Positions 25,587 through 35,605 are shown, numbered from the stretch's first letter. The stretch: DNA of 64,000 bases from Comamonas kerstersii (GCF_008801935.1 NZ_VZOT01000007.1:58597-122596), one strand, 5' to 3'. Made by a program: numbers and translations. The notes: generated from the letters alone by a model not told the origin.

Positions 25587-26335
25587 AAGCAGGCCTCCTT
25601 GCTGTCTGGTGTATCCAGCAATTTCATGAGGTGGTGGCTCACGCCATGTAAGTCATGAGCGACCTGTGCTTGTGGGTAGCACTCATGGACAGGGATGCCT
25701 TGTGCCATGCTGAGTGCCAGGTGCTCGTCCTCATGAATCGTGTCGATTAAAAATAAATCAGGCCATGTACGCATCATCTGCGATAGCGCATCTTTTTGAC
25801 TAGGGCGGCGAACATCGTATCTATTGGCTAAGATTCGCAGGGTACACGGCCTACTTTCACATTTGCTGAGTTCGCGGAGCATGTGTTGCAGTTGCTGCTG
25901 AGCATAGGCTTGCGCACGGGTGCAGACGATAAGTACATCCGTCAGAGGCAAAAGATCAGGGGCATAGGTGGCTAGGTTTTGCCCAACATCGACGACACAG
26001 ACGTGGTCTGATGTGGATAGTAGCTGATAGAGGGATGTTGGCACCGTCGTTGTGTGCATTGCATGGGGTGCCCCATGAGGCAGTAGGTGCAGACCATTCG
26101 GCGCTTGCAAAACTGCTGATTGCCAACTATCACTGTCTTCGCGTTGTGGTGGTGAAGTGGTCCAGCCGGACTCAGGAATTTCCGCTAAGCCTAACGCGAG
26201 GGCTAAACCATTATTCATGCAGAAATCTATGGCCAAGCTTGGGCGGCCCATTTGCTGAAATAGGTGTGCACAGTGGGCTGCTGTTGCACTGCAGCCTACA
26301 CCACCAGCAGATGAGGCAAAAACAATCAGAGGCAT
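25583..26335 (-). CDS. bcsQ: BcsQ, ParA/MinD-like protein of cellulose secretion
   Basis: A 250-residue SIMIBI-fold protein. The P-loop reads SSAGGVGCSATAAHCA. Neither the signature Lys nor the usual P-loop Lys of ParA proteins is present, as in other BcsQ proteins that keep only RGGVGTT. The rest is typical (RPSLAIDFCMNNGLALALGL, then VCVVDVGQN). BcsQ helps assemble the cytoplasmic vestibule of the Bcs complex at the pole. It starts 12 bases after bcsF and overlaps bcsA by four bases. Confidence 0.88.
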   Translation of the reverse strand: MPLIVFASSAGGVGCSATAAHCAHLFQQMGRPSLAIDFCMNNGLALALGLAEIPESGWTTSPPQREDSDSWQSAVLQAPNGLHLLPHGAPHAMHTTTVPTSLYQLLSTSDHVCVVDVGQNLATYAPDLLPLTDVLIVCTRAQAYAQQQLQHMLRELSKCESRPCTLRILANRYDVRRPSQKDALSQMMRTWPDLFLIDTIHEDEHLALSMAQGIPVHECYPQAQVAHDLHGVSHHLMKLLDTPDSKEACL

Positions 26336-26346
26336 GCGTGGTCGCT

Positions 26347-26493
26347 TTATATTTTTTGGGTGAATGGTTTGAGATAAACTTTTCTTCGACTTAATTTTCG
26401 TGAAAGATATTTAAATCTATCATTCTTTAAAGAAAGTGCTCCAATGAGCAAACCGAAGCAAATAAAAAATAAGAAAGGCAAATATCCCATCAT
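26347..26493 (-). CDS. bcsF: BcsF, small membrane subunit
   Basis: A 48-residue protein: MMGYLPFLFFICFGLLIGAL forms one membrane segment, followed by a basic tail ending in RRKVYLKPFTQKI. The tail matches the YVKP end of the longer enterobacterial BcsF. Its first ATG overlaps the bcsE stop (ATGA), so translation is coupled. In the known system BcsF holds BcsE at the membrane and works with BcsG. It was identified from position, topology and the KP tail. Confidence 0.8.
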   Translation of the reverse strand: MMGYLPFLFFICFGLLIGALSLKNDRFKYLSRKLSRRKVYLKPFTQKI

Positions 26494-28217
26494 TTTACCT
26501 CTTTGTTGCTTTGCACCCACTCGGTACGCTTGTTATGGTATATGTTTTGGTTTTTTGAATTTATAGAAAGAGGAAATTCTTTTTTTATTTCTTCTGTTGA
26601 ATTAGTATCCTCTTTAATTCTATTTTTTAGAGATAATGCATTTGATTTTTCAAAAATCATTGAATAATCTGGCAAAGAGAGTTTTTGTAAGGAAATTTTC
26701 ATCTTTATCAGATCGTGATTGATGTCCTCTGTTAGGTGAAAACTTTCTTGACTTTGAAATATGGATTCAATGGGTGATTGAAAAATCCGAGAAAGCACAT
26801 TGTCCATATCGGCTTCTCGACATGCATATAAAAATATAACAATTTCGCGGGAATAATTTGTGAATAATTCACCAGGTCGACTAATTTTTAGTTGTTGTAA
26901 TGCCATGGTGTGGGAGACCGTTGGCAGTAAATGCAGGTGTACCAAACTATGACTTAAGTGGGCCCGCAGTGGGTTCTCCAGAAAATTTCGGAGCGTATGG
27001 CAGAATTTTTCTGGACTGTGGTAGCCGTATTCTGCAATTGGAGTGAGTGCATCCAGGATTTCATCGACACTCTCCGGAACTTTTCCATAAAACCATGTAT
27101 GTTGCAGCTCTGTGAGTTTTCGTACAGTTCGGGAGAATTGACTGCCTTTATATATCACTGTATTAATGCCCAGCTGAGCGAGAGCTTCTTCCGTATGAAC
27201 GCGCAAATGATCACTGGTTTCTTTGACTGCAATCTTGAAACTAGCTGGATGAGTAATACGGAGACGATGTACCAAGGTCGCTAAGGCCTTTAGGTTGTCT
27301 GAGGTGCCTGCATCAATCAGCACCGTAGCTGCAATAGCGGACTGGCATGCTTGCTCCAAGGATTCCCAGTTGGGCAAAACTATCCAGTTGGGAGGGAGTA
27401 ATCGAATTCCCGGAACACAGGCTTGCGTCGTATATACCGTGGGAAGATCTGCAGCCACGATCGTTTGTTGGCTGTCGTGCATATAGACCATGCTGCCATT
27501 CGCGCGAAGCCTAGGAGATGCTTCGTGTTCCGGCTCTAAACCATAGCGGGTTTGAAAAACGGCACCCTGTGCGCTGTTCCAGCGGTTGATATGCAGACTG
27601 AGACCTTGATGCTCCATTTGCAAAGTTGCTGCATAAGGGAAGGCGTGAGATAAAAAGCTACGCCGCTCCATAGATGGCTGGAAAGCACCGCGGAATAGTA
27701 AAAACCAGACGCTGGGCTGCTGGCGTTTTCGAGCCCATTGCCGCAGAAGCCGGTCAAGGTGTGAAAGGTGCTCTAAGGCGGTGTAATGAAAAATAGGAAA
27801 TAAATCTAAGCACAATAGGGCGTGGTTGGGCTTCAAACCGACGGCATTCAAATCGAGTAAAAAATCGAAAAATCCATTGGATTTCGCAATTTTCTGCTGA
27901 TCGGAATCGCTCAATATCCAAATTTTTAAATGCCCTTTGCGCAGTGCTTGCGCAAAGTCAGGTTGATTGGCAATCGCTTGTGCTTGTTGTGCATCTGGTG
28001 CCAAGACTAAGACGGGTGCCTGTACCAGCATTTCACGCAAGACGCTGTATTGCCATATTCGCATGGCTGGAATGTCTTGACCCCACAAGGCGGTGTTGCA
28101 TGTGGATGGCAATGCATCCAGCCTTTGGGGCAAATTTTCAATTGCCAGAGTGGCTCGTGGAGCACTGGTGGTTACTTTTCGATGCCACAAGTTTTGAAAA
28201 AAACGTTTGAGTGACAT
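26490..28217 (-). CDS. bcsE: BcsE, c-di-GMP-binding regulator
   Basis: A 575-residue protein with the degenerate receiver-like and GGDEF-like (GIL) layout of BcsE. The I-site equivalent reads RPGELFTNYSREIVIFLYAC, with Glu where Asp of RxxD/RxGD is usual. The segment CREADMDNVLSRIF is characteristic. BcsE raises cellulose output by binding c-di-GMP and recruiting BcsQ and BcsF. The last 90 residues are low in complexity and AT-rich. It starts three bases after the bcsC stop. Confidence 0.85.
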   Translation of the reverse strand: MSLKRFFQNLWHRKVTTSAPRATLAIENLPQRLDALPSTCNTALWGQDIPAMRIWQYSVLREMLVQAPVLVLAPDAQQAQAIANQPDFAQALRKGHLKIWILSDSDQQKIAKSNGFFDFLLDLNAVGLKPNHALLCLDLFPIFHYTALEHLSHLDRLLRQWARKRQQPSVWFLLFRGAFQPSMERRSFLSHAFPYAATLQMEHQGLSLHINRWNSAQGAVFQTRYGLEPEHEASPRLRANGSMVYMHDSQQTIVAADLPTVYTTQACVPGIRLLPPNWIVLPNWESLEQACQSAIAATVLIDAGTSDNLKALATLVHRLRITHPASFKIAVKETSDHLRVHTEEALAQLGINTVIYKGSQFSRTVRKLTELQHTWFYGKVPESVDEILDALTPIAEYGYHSPEKFCHTLRNFLENPLRAHLSHSLVHLHLLPTVSHTMALQQLKISRPGELFTNYSREIVIFLYACREADMDNVLSRIFQSPIESIFQSQESFHLTEDINHDLIKMKISLQKLSLPDYSMIFEKSNALSLKNRIKEDTNSTEEIKKEFPLSINSKNQNIYHNKRTEWVQSNKEVK

Positions 28218-28220
28218 GAC

Positions 28221-31200
28221 CTAAAACTCCGAATAGGGCGTAACTTGGCGTGGTTGGTTTTCTAGCAACCGACGCACAGGGTTCAGCGCATAACGCAAAT
28301 AAATTTGAAACTGGTTCGGTGCGAAGTTTTCCGATCGATCAATACCAAGTTTTGCGCCAATAGCGACATTGTTGTTGAGTTGTCTTTCTATGGCTGCTTG
28401 GAGGGCCCAGCTCGTTCCACTACCGCCATTAGAGCTGTAGTAACCGGACTGGTTGGACAGCGCGAGTGGGTGGGCCGCCCCAGGATATAAATCGGAGCGA
28501 CTGCTCGATGTGTGCGAGACGCTGGCACTCCCTTGCAAACGCCACGTCCACGCTTGAGCACGCCCGGTCCATTCAATGGGTAAAGATAGGGTGACACTGG
28601 ATTTGGGGCTGTAATAGCCCCCATGGCCCCAGCTGTATTCCGCCAAATTTTTGTTATGTGCCAAATATTGCAAGGTGACGCCAGCATAAATTCGCTGCTT
28701 TGCTGCACGCCACATGTCTTTGCCTGTAGAGAGTCTTAGCCGTGTGCGCGTGTTGTGTGCAACATTTTTTCCCGTGATGACTCCGAGAGAAAGATCGGCT
28801 GTTTGATCCCAAGCGCCTTGCTGCTGGGTCGCACGCAGTGCTGCAAAGGTATGCACCACGCCACCCCAAACAGCTCCTGTGACGGGGTCCTTGGCTCCTG
28901 AATATGACAGCAAGCTGCCAGTGATGGGCCTGCGGCCGAGGGTTAAGCGCCAGTCAGTCGTTGGTGTTTTTGCAATCTCAAAGCGTGCGCCACCCACGAC
29001 ATTGGTCACGGGCATACCGAGCCCGGTTAAACCAATATCCCAGTCATAACGGTCACCCTGAAACCCGAGGCCCACATTAAAACCGTTGGTTTTGCTGTGC
29101 ATTGGACCTTGATATGCATTGGGGAGCAGGCCTGAGGCCGTTGCAGCGCCAATTTGTCCATAGTCTTGGGATTGGATGTCGCTGGTGCTGAGTGTGCCTG
29201 CATCCAGTGCAAGACGGTCTACGTGTAAGAAGTGGTGACCGTCTAACTCAGGACTGGCTTTCCAAGCCACCATGGGTATTTCCCAGCCTTTTAAGGCAGA
29301 GATGCCGGCGGTGCCACTTTTGCTCAGGCGCTGGGCTGCAATTTCAACCCACGATTGCCTGCGCGCTTCCACCGCTTGGTATTCCTCCCAAATGCCGGCT
29401 TGTTGGTTTGCAGGGGCACGTTGCAGCGCCGGGCTATGTGCTACGGTTGAAAAAGCCTCTGATGCTTGCTGGTACTGGCGTTGATTGAGCGCTAAGCGTC
29501 CTTGGTGGAGCAGTACCTCATTGGGATCTGCTTCAGGGTTGCTTTGTAGTTGGGCCAGCAAGTTTTGTGCTTTTTGTGGCTGATCCAGCCGTTGCCACAA
29601 GCGTACCAAAGCAAGCTGTTGCCAAGGGGGCTGGCGCATGGCGGTTGCTTCCGCATGCTGCGCCAGCGCGGTAGCAGACGTCAGCTGGCCTGTACGGGCA
29701 TAAGCGTTGGCCGTGTCCAGCGTCAACACAAAGTCATGAGGCTGCTTTTCTAATGCACTTTGCAGCAAAGGCAGCGCGGCAGACCAGTCTTGTGCGGCTG
29801 CCAGCAAGCGCCCCCGCACCGCCAAAGTGTGGCCTTGATCAACATGGGGTAAAAACGTATCTCTAGCCAGATTGGCTGCTTGTATTGGGTGCCCATCGGA
29901 GAGCAGGGTGGCAATACGTTGTTCTGCTTGGCGTGCGTACAAATCCAGCAGCTCCTGCTGTTGGGGTTGAGACAATGCGTCTTGCTGCTCCTTCAAGGAG
30001 TGCAGCAGAGGCATCAAGGCAGGATTCTCTTGGGGAGCGGCACTCAGCGCTTGGGCATACGCGAGTTGCATGGCAAGTGGTAGCGGGTGTTGACGACCTT
30101 CAATGTGCTTCCACATCGCTAATGCTTGGTCGTTATAGCCTGCTCGCTGCCAAATATTGGCCAACTGTGCTTGTGTCTGCACATCTTGCACTTGTATGGA
30201 AAGAGCCCACGCTCGTTCTAAAGCGGCTTCTTGTTTTTCTGTGTTTTCGGCTGTTATCGCTTGCTGTATCAGCGTATTTAGCTGCATTTCTGAGAGCAGC
30301 TGCTGCATGGATGAACTGCGCTGGGTCTCAGGTATGTGGGTGAGGTCTGATGCAGCCTCAGACCATTGGTCTTGTGCGGCTCGAATCAGGGCACGCGCAT
30401 AGCGCATCTCGTTGGCATCTGGAGTCAGGGTAATGCCATCATCCATGGTGCTGTTGGCCAAGGCAGGTTCATTCATGGCCAGATAGAGCCGAGCAAGCTG
30501 GTGGCGCAGCCATGGGTTTTGTGGCGTTAATTGCAGTGCCTGCTCAAGCAGGCGCAACGCGGGGGCTTGCTTGTTTTGGGCCAGCAAGAGCTGCGCTTGC
30601 CCTTGGCGAATCTCTGCTTGCAGAGCGTTTGCATCGCTATCTGTTGGGGGCAGCTGCGCGGCATATTCCTTCAATACTTGGCTTGCTGCATCCCATTGCT
30701 GCTGTTTGATGAGCATCTGCACCAGTTGATTCAGTGCAGGCAGGTATATGGGTACCTGTTTCAAAGCAGCTTGATATGTATCTTGTGCCAGCTGGTACTT
30801 GCCTTCGAGGTTCAGCGCTTGCGCTTGCAAGGTCATGGCCTGCGCATGGTGGCTGTCGATGGCTAGAATTTGCTGCGCAATGGCACGCATGACCACCGTA
30901 TCTTGGCGGGAGACGGCGGCATCTGCTTGTTGCAATAACGAGTTGATGTGCGCCGTATTCGCGAGGCGCTTCCAATGGGGTGCTTTGTCAAAGTGATAGG
31001 CTTTTTCAAAAGCTTCTTGGGCGGCTGCGTATTGTGTTTTGCGCGATGCGATATATCCCAGCAAACCCCAACCTTCTGCGTCATTGGGCTGGATGCTTAG
31101 AATTTTTTGGGCTTGGGCTTGGGCTTCATCGAGTCGAAGGTTGTCTAAGGCTTGATTGCCTTTGCGTTTTGCAACATTCAGCGGCGATTGCTCAATACGT

Positions 31201-32021
31201 TCAGCTTGGGCGCGCTGTCGCCGTGATTCTGCAAGGTACGCTTGCATCGATTCGTCTTGGGGAAAACGGTTCAAAAAAGCTTGTGCTGTTTCTGGCACGG
31301 CCTCCCACGGTAGCTTGTGCAGCGCCCAGCGCCAAAGGTCTTTGGCGGTGTGGTCGCCTGATGGCGCTGCGACGGCGAGGCGTTCTATCTCACGCAACAA
31401 GGTGCTAGACGGTGGTGCTGCCTCCAGCTGCCTTTGAATCCATAAATATTTGTATTGCACATTTTGTGTGCGTGCATATTCCTCTTGAAGGGCAGCATCT
31501 AGTTTGGGATTGGGGCCTGGTGCTGTCGCCAAAGCACGGTAGTAATCGAGCTGGAAGTTACCCAACGCCAAAGGCCCTTCAGGAAATAGTTTGCGTGCTA
31601 AGGCCGTGGCTTCTGCCGTGCGACCCGATTGCGTAAACAAGCGCATTTGCGTGAGCTCTTGTTGTGCTTGGGGGGTGTAGAGCTTGAGTAAAGCCTGCAG
31701 TTGCGCAATTGCCTGGGGATTGGCGTTTAGGGACTGCAGCTTTTGTAGGAGTTGCTGGGCTTCTGCCTTTTTGTCCTCTTGCAAGGCAATACTGGCCAGC
31801 GTAGCTATGCCCCACGCAGAATTGGGCTCAATGAGCAATAACTTATTGACTTGTTGGCGCGCTAAATCCGTGCGGTATTGGCTTTGCCAGAGCTGTGCAT
31901 TGCGCATTATTTCGCGCTCTGCATCACTGTTGGTTTGGACCATCCCGAATGCGGTATGAACGCACAGGCTTGCCAGTAAGTTGCTGCTGATGAGAGAAAA
32001 GTGAAAAAATCGTCGGTACAT
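28221..32021 (-). CDS. bcsC: BcsC, TPR periplasmic scaffold and outer-membrane porin
   Basis: A 1266-residue protein. It has an N-terminal signal peptide, about 900 residues of tetratricopeptide repeats (for example LGYIASRKTQYAAAQEAFEK and QLARLYLAMNEPALANSTMD) and a C-terminal roughly 330-residue beta-barrel of the BcsC_C type, ending in an aromatic-poor strand. It carries the nascent glucan across periplasm and outer membrane. It starts nine bases after the bcsZ stop. The frame is intact. Confidence 0.93.
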   Translation of the reverse strand: MYRRFFHFSLISSNLLASLCVHTAFGMVQTNSDAEREIMRNAQLWQSQYRTDLARQQVNKLLLIEPNSAWGIATLASIALQEDKKAEAQQLLQKLQSLNANPQAIAQLQALLKLYTPQAQQELTQMRLFTQSGRTAEATALARKLFPEGPLALGNFQLDYYRALATAPGPNPKLDAALQEEYARTQNVQYKYLWIQRQLEAAPPSSTLLREIERLAVAAPSGDHTAKDLWRWALHKLPWEAVPETAQAFLNRFPQDESMQAYLAESRRQRAQAERIEQSPLNVAKRKGNQALDNLRLDEAQAQAQKILSIQPNDAEGWGLLGYIASRKTQYAAAQEAFEKAYHFDKAPHWKRLANTAHINSLLQQADAAVSRQDTVVMRAIAQQILAIDSHHAQAMTLQAQALNLEGKYQLAQDTYQAALKQVPIYLPALNQLVQMLIKQQQWDAASQVLKEYAAQLPPTDSDANALQAEIRQGQAQLLLAQNKQAPALRLLEQALQLTPQNPWLRHQLARLYLAMNEPALANSTMDDGITLTPDANEMRYARALIRAAQDQWSEAASDLTHIPETQRSSSMQQLLSEMQLNTLIQQAITAENTEKQEAALERAWALSIQVQDVQTQAQLANIWQRAGYNDQALAMWKHIEGRQHPLPLAMQLAYAQALSAAPQENPALMPLLHSLKEQQDALSQPQQQELLDLYARQAEQRIATLLSDGHPIQAANLARDTFLPHVDQGHTLAVRGRLLAAAQDWSAALPLLQSALEKQPHDFVLTLDTANAYARTGQLTSATALAQHAEATAMRQPPWQQLALVRLWQRLDQPQKAQNLLAQLQSNPEADPNEVLLHQGRLALNQRQYQQASEAFSTVAHSPALQRAPANQQAGIWEEYQAVEARRQSWVEIAAQRLSKSGTAGISALKGWEIPMVAWKASPELDGHHFLHVDRLALDAGTLSTSDIQSQDYGQIGAATASGLLPNAYQGPMHSKTNGFNVGLGFQGDRYDWDIGLTGLGMPVTNVVGGARFEIAKTPTTDWRLTLGRRPITGSLLSYSGAKDPVTGAVWGGVVHTFAALRATQQQGAWDQTADLSLGVITGKNVAHNTRTRLRLSTGKDMWRAAKQRIYAGVTLQYLAHNKNLAEYSWGHGGYYSPKSSVTLSLPIEWTGRAQAWTWRLQGSASVSHTSSSRSDLYPGAAHPLALSNQSGYYSSNGGSGTSWALQAAIERQLNNNVAIGAKLGIDRSENFAPNQFQIYLRYALNPVRRLLENQPRQVTPYSEF

Positions 32022-32030
32022 GTGTACAAG

Positions 32031-33185
32031 CTACCCTTCGCCACCAAGACGCAATTGACCCTGAGGGCTAAAGCTATAACTGCCTCTGAGCCACGCGGCA
32101 CTGAAGAAGTTCAAACATTGCTGGTAGTAGGACGTTGGGGGGACGGGGTATTTTTGTAAGCGCTGCATCTGTTGATGGAGCACTTGCGTATCGTTAGATG
32201 CCTGCAAAAAAGGCAACAAGGCAGCGCTAAAACCAGAGGGGCCTTCGCCCTGTGTTTGCAATGTCCAAGGGTCAATAAACTCTGGGGGAATGCCGGCTTC
32301 TTGGACTTGATGGACCATGGGCGCTAATTGCTTGATGAGTTGCGTGCGCAGGGGTGCCTGTACATTCAACAGTCCGGCCCACAAATAAACGCGTATGGCG
32401 TTATAGCCACCGCGCCCTTGTGCCTCGCCTTGGGGGTCTTGGCTGAAGCGCTGACCATCAAACCAGATCCAGTCTGCACAGATGCCGCGTGGACTAGACC
32501 CTGTAATCACTTTCATGGATGACTGTGCCACAGACAACCATGCAGGGTCTATGCTTCCTAAGGCTTGCAGCACTTGCAGAGGGGAGTAGCTGGCATTGAG
32601 TTTGTAGCGCCCATCACTGACGAATCCCACTGAGCCTGGCAGGAGGCTGAGTCCTAAACCCGGAATCACCACACATTCTTTGTCCAAAATACGTTGGGAC
32701 AAGGCCTTGCCAATTGCCGTGTAAGCACGTTGGTTCCATAAGCGGCCCGCTTCCATGAGCGTGTATGCGATCCAGACATCGGCATCGGACGCGGAGTTCG
32801 GATCCAAAACCCCCCACTGCTGATCTTCGCGTTGCCCCCATAACCACGCGGGTAAGTGGCTCGCGATATCGCCTTGGCAGAGATTGTTTTCAGTCCATGC
32901 CAAGATGCGTTCAAAAGCGGAGCGGTCTTCGGAGATGAGCGCAAAGAACAGTGCGTATGCCTGCCCCTCTGAATAGGTTTGATTGCGTGCCCCGTCATCC
33001 GAGACCACACGCCCATCTTTTTGAATGAATTGTGCTTTAAACGCTTTCCATGCATGTGATTGCAGCTTATCTTTTTGATTTTTTGACGGCGCAGCCCATG
33101 TATAGAGTGGCCATAGCGTTGCTACAGACACCATGCTGAGTGTCTGTAGGCAGCTACGTCTGAGCGGTGAAGCTGGGCGCATCAT
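32031..33185 (-). CDS. bcsZ: BcsZ, GH8 endoglucanase
   Basis: A 384-residue periplasmic cellulase with a signal peptide (about residues 1-32). The catalytic acid Glu73 lies in TYSEGQAYALFFAL, and SDADVWIAYTLMEAG and the C-terminal Tyr-rich core fit glycoside hydrolase family 8. It trims misplaced glucan in the periplasm. It starts inside the bcsB stop (TAATG, one shared base). Confidence 0.94.
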   Translation of the reverse strand: MMRPASPLRRSCLQTLSMVSVATLWPLYTWAAPSKNQKDKLQSHAWKAFKAQFIQKDGRVVSDDGARNQTYSEGQAYALFFALISEDRSAFERILAWTENNLCQGDIASHLPAWLWGQREDQQWGVLDPNSASDADVWIAYTLMEAGRLWNQRAYTAIGKALSQRILDKECVVIPGLGLSLLPGSVGFVSDGRYKLNASYSPLQVLQALGSIDPAWLSVAQSSMKVITGSSPRGICADWIWFDGQRFSQDPQGEAQGRGGYNAIRVYLWAGLLNVQAPLRTQLIKQLAPMVHQVQEAGIPPEFIDPWTLQTQGEGPSGFSAALLPFLQASNDTQVLHQQMQRLQKYPVPPTSYYQQCLNFFSAAWLRGSYSFSPQGQLRLGGEG

Positions 33186-35506
33186 TACATTTGCTCCAAT
33201 CGGCGTCGCGCAAAGTATCGCAAGCCGGTGTAGATAAAGAAGCTAAGTAGCAAGCCCAAGAAGCTTCCCAGAATGGCCATGGTCACCGGATGCTCATGCA
33301 GCTTGAACCACAAGCGTTGTGCCAAAGAGAGCTCACCCACAAAGTAGGTTTGCTGGACCCGGAAGCTGGCAATATCTTTGTCGTTGAGCAGCGTGAGATC
33401 ACCCATGAAGCGGGTGTTTGTCACGTTGTTGCTGATGTTTTTTGCAATCAAATCTAACGCTGGGGCACTGTTGCCCATCAATGCCACCACACTGCGTTTT
33501 TTGTGCAGGGGTGACTCAAATCCAGCGACTGCGGCCAAGGGGCCTGAGCCTTGAAAGGTTACATGGCCTGAGCTGGGGGGCGCCTTCTTTTGGCCTTGCC
33601 ATAAATCGAGGAATTTACCCAAAGCACGCTGTGAAAGCGTGATGGACTGTGCGCTTGCTTCTACCAAAGCGGGCAGTTGTTTCTGCCATTTCTCAAGCAG
33701 GGAAGAGGCTTGCCCATCCGAAATCAATAAAACATCGGAGTCGCCAATTGCATCGCTGTCTTTGTCGTTGACCAGTTGGAAGCGGGTGCCCGGATAGCCT
33801 GTGATGCCAGAGATATGGGCAATGGCGTTCAGGTAGGCTTCTGTGGCTGCCGTGCTGTGAGCGGTTGGAAGTACCACCGTGGTTTCACGTAAATCAGCCA
33901 AACGGCTGAAGGGGAAACCGCCTTGCGCATAAGCCTGCAAATCGGGCATGGCAATGTAGTGAGGCAATCCAGACAAATCGATGGTCGATTTGGGGTCCAA
34001 CTCTGCGCGCACTTCCACCGGAGCAGTGGAGAGGCAACTGCCCTGTTCTTGCGCAGGCATTTGCACTTCAAAATCTAGCCGATTGCTCGCGTGAATCCAC
34101 TCCGCAGGGACATAAAACTTTTGCGATACCTGATCATTCTCATAACCGAACTTCGGAAAAAGACGGTTCTGACTTTTTTTGGAGTTCTCCAAAGGGAAAG
34201 AGTTGGCCAAATTTTGATTTAGCAACATGGACACCATACCGTCTGCAGAAACAGTCGTAGGGGTATAGCGGTACAGCAGATGTACCGGGATATTTTTACT
34301 ATTCCATGTGAACAAATCTGGGGCCACACGCAAATAGGTGGTGATTGAAGAGTTCAGGGCATAGCCTTTGACTTGCAGCTGTTGCGGTGAACTGACCAAG
34401 TCTGCAAATTGAATAGGCTGCTCGGTATTGCGCCAGCGAGGGGCGTCGTACGCTTTGCGTGGGGCAGGAAGCTCCAAGCTCTGGATACGGGTGACATCAC
34501 CAGTTAAAGCCACTCTGCCCAGTGCTAAAGCTTGCGCCGCAGTTTCTATTTGTGCGGCGTCCTTACCCATGACCAACAGCAATTGGTAGGCGCTGTTACT
34601 GGGGTGTTCAATGAGCTGCAGCGTAGGCTCTTGGATATTTTTAACCAGCGTTTTGAGAAACGCCGGTGCATCTTGTGCGCTGGCAAAAACAATCGCATTC
34701 CCATTGGGCAATTGATTGTTTAAGACCTGAATTTGACTACTGCGGAAATCTGCTTTGGCCCCTAGCCAACCCGCCATAACACCCGCTGCTTTGAGTCCAC
34801 CGAGGGAGGGTGTCTCAGAAAACACAAAATGAGTCTGGACTTTACCGGTATCGCGGGGGTCAAAAAATGGCAGCGGTAACTGCGCCAAATTGTTAGGTAA
34901 TTTGACTTGCCTGAGGGTGATTTGCAGCCGGCTTTCATTGCTCACTTGTGCCCACAAGCTGGAGTTTCCGGGGTTTTCGCACTCAAGGGTGTAGTGCCCC
35001 ACAAAGCGAATTTCTAGCTTGTTGTAGTCAGAGAAAAAACGGGCATCAATGGGAATGTCAATGCTTTGTGGCTTGCCTAGTTGTGCCTGAGGTAATCCGA
35101 TGGATTGCACCATTTGGCCATTTAGCAGCACTTGCAGGTGCGAAAGCTGTGGCAGTAGTGCTGGCGAGAGGGTGTACTCAAGGTGAAAAGAGGCAGATTC
35201 GACAACCTCATCTTGGCGAATACCAAAATTGACCTGCCCGCTGCTATCGGTGCCTCTTAGGGTGAGAGCATGCTCTAGTCCTAAGTTGAATAAGCTTTTA
35301 TTCAGCGTATGGGTGGGTAATATGAGGGGGGCTGAGGCCGCAGCAGGGGCACTTGCCGTCGACCCCGCTGGGTTGTGGGGTTGCGCATGACCGGATAGGG
35401 CGATGAAACTTGCAACGATCGCCAGCGTTGCCTTAGCTACGGGAGAACGATTGATGAATGGGTTCGGACGCTTAAGGATGTGCTTCTGCGGTTGAACGAA
35501 GTTCAT
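33185..35506 (-). CDS. bcsB: BcsB, periplasmic cellulose synthase subunit
   Basis: A 773-residue protein. It has a signal segment (AKATLAIVASFIALSGHAQ), two carbohydrate-binding and flavodoxin-like repeats, and a C-terminal membrane anchor (TMAILGSFLGLLLSFFIYTG). It guides the glucan from BcsA and is needed for catalysis. It is the first gene of this operon instead of following bcsA as in most clusters. No clear Shine-Dalgarno is seen before ATG 35506. Confidence 0.94.
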   Translation of the reverse strand: MNFVQPQKHILKRPNPFINRSPVAKATLAIVASFIALSGHAQPHNPAGSTASAPAAASAPLILPTHTLNKSLFNLGLEHALTLRGTDSSGQVNFGIRQDEVVESASFHLEYTLSPALLPQLSHLQVLLNGQMVQSIGLPQAQLGKPQSIDIPIDARFFSDYNKLEIRFVGHYTLECENPGNSSLWAQVSNESRLQITLRQVKLPNNLAQLPLPFFDPRDTGKVQTHFVFSETPSLGGLKAAGVMAGWLGAKADFRSSQIQVLNNQLPNGNAIVFASAQDAPAFLKTLVKNIQEPTLQLIEHPSNSAYQLLLVMGKDAAQIETAAQALALGRVALTGDVTRIQSLELPAPRKAYDAPRWRNTEQPIQFADLVSSPQQLQVKGYALNSSITTYLRVAPDLFTWNSKNIPVHLLYRYTPTTVSADGMVSMLLNQNLANSFPLENSKKSQNRLFPKFGYENDQVSQKFYVPAEWIHASNRLDFEVQMPAQEQGSCLSTAPVEVRAELDPKSTIDLSGLPHYIAMPDLQAYAQGGFPFSRLADLRETTVVLPTAHSTAATEAYLNAIAHISGITGYPGTRFQLVNDKDSDAIGDSDVLLISDGQASSLLEKWQKQLPALVEASAQSITLSQRALGKFLDLWQGQKKAPPSSGHVTFQGSGPLAAVAGFESPLHKKRSVVALMGNSAPALDLIAKNISNNVTNTRFMGDLTLLNDKDIASFRVQQTYFVGELSLAQRLWFKLHEHPVTMAILGSFLGLLLSFFIYTGLRYFARRRLEQM

Positions 35507-35605
35507 ATAAAAGCTATGGAGAGAAGGGTGTGAGCATCGTTACGCGAATCTAGGGTCTTCTGCGATGACGGCGCTGCTGACAGTTCGTGTTTCAAAGATA
35601 GAGAG
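35507..35605 (-). other. Short upstream region of the bcs operon
   Basis: Only about 100 bp separate bcsB from the IS3-type end. I see no convincing -35/-10 pair or operator. The original promoter region may have been replaced by insertion sequences. Confidence 0.35.
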
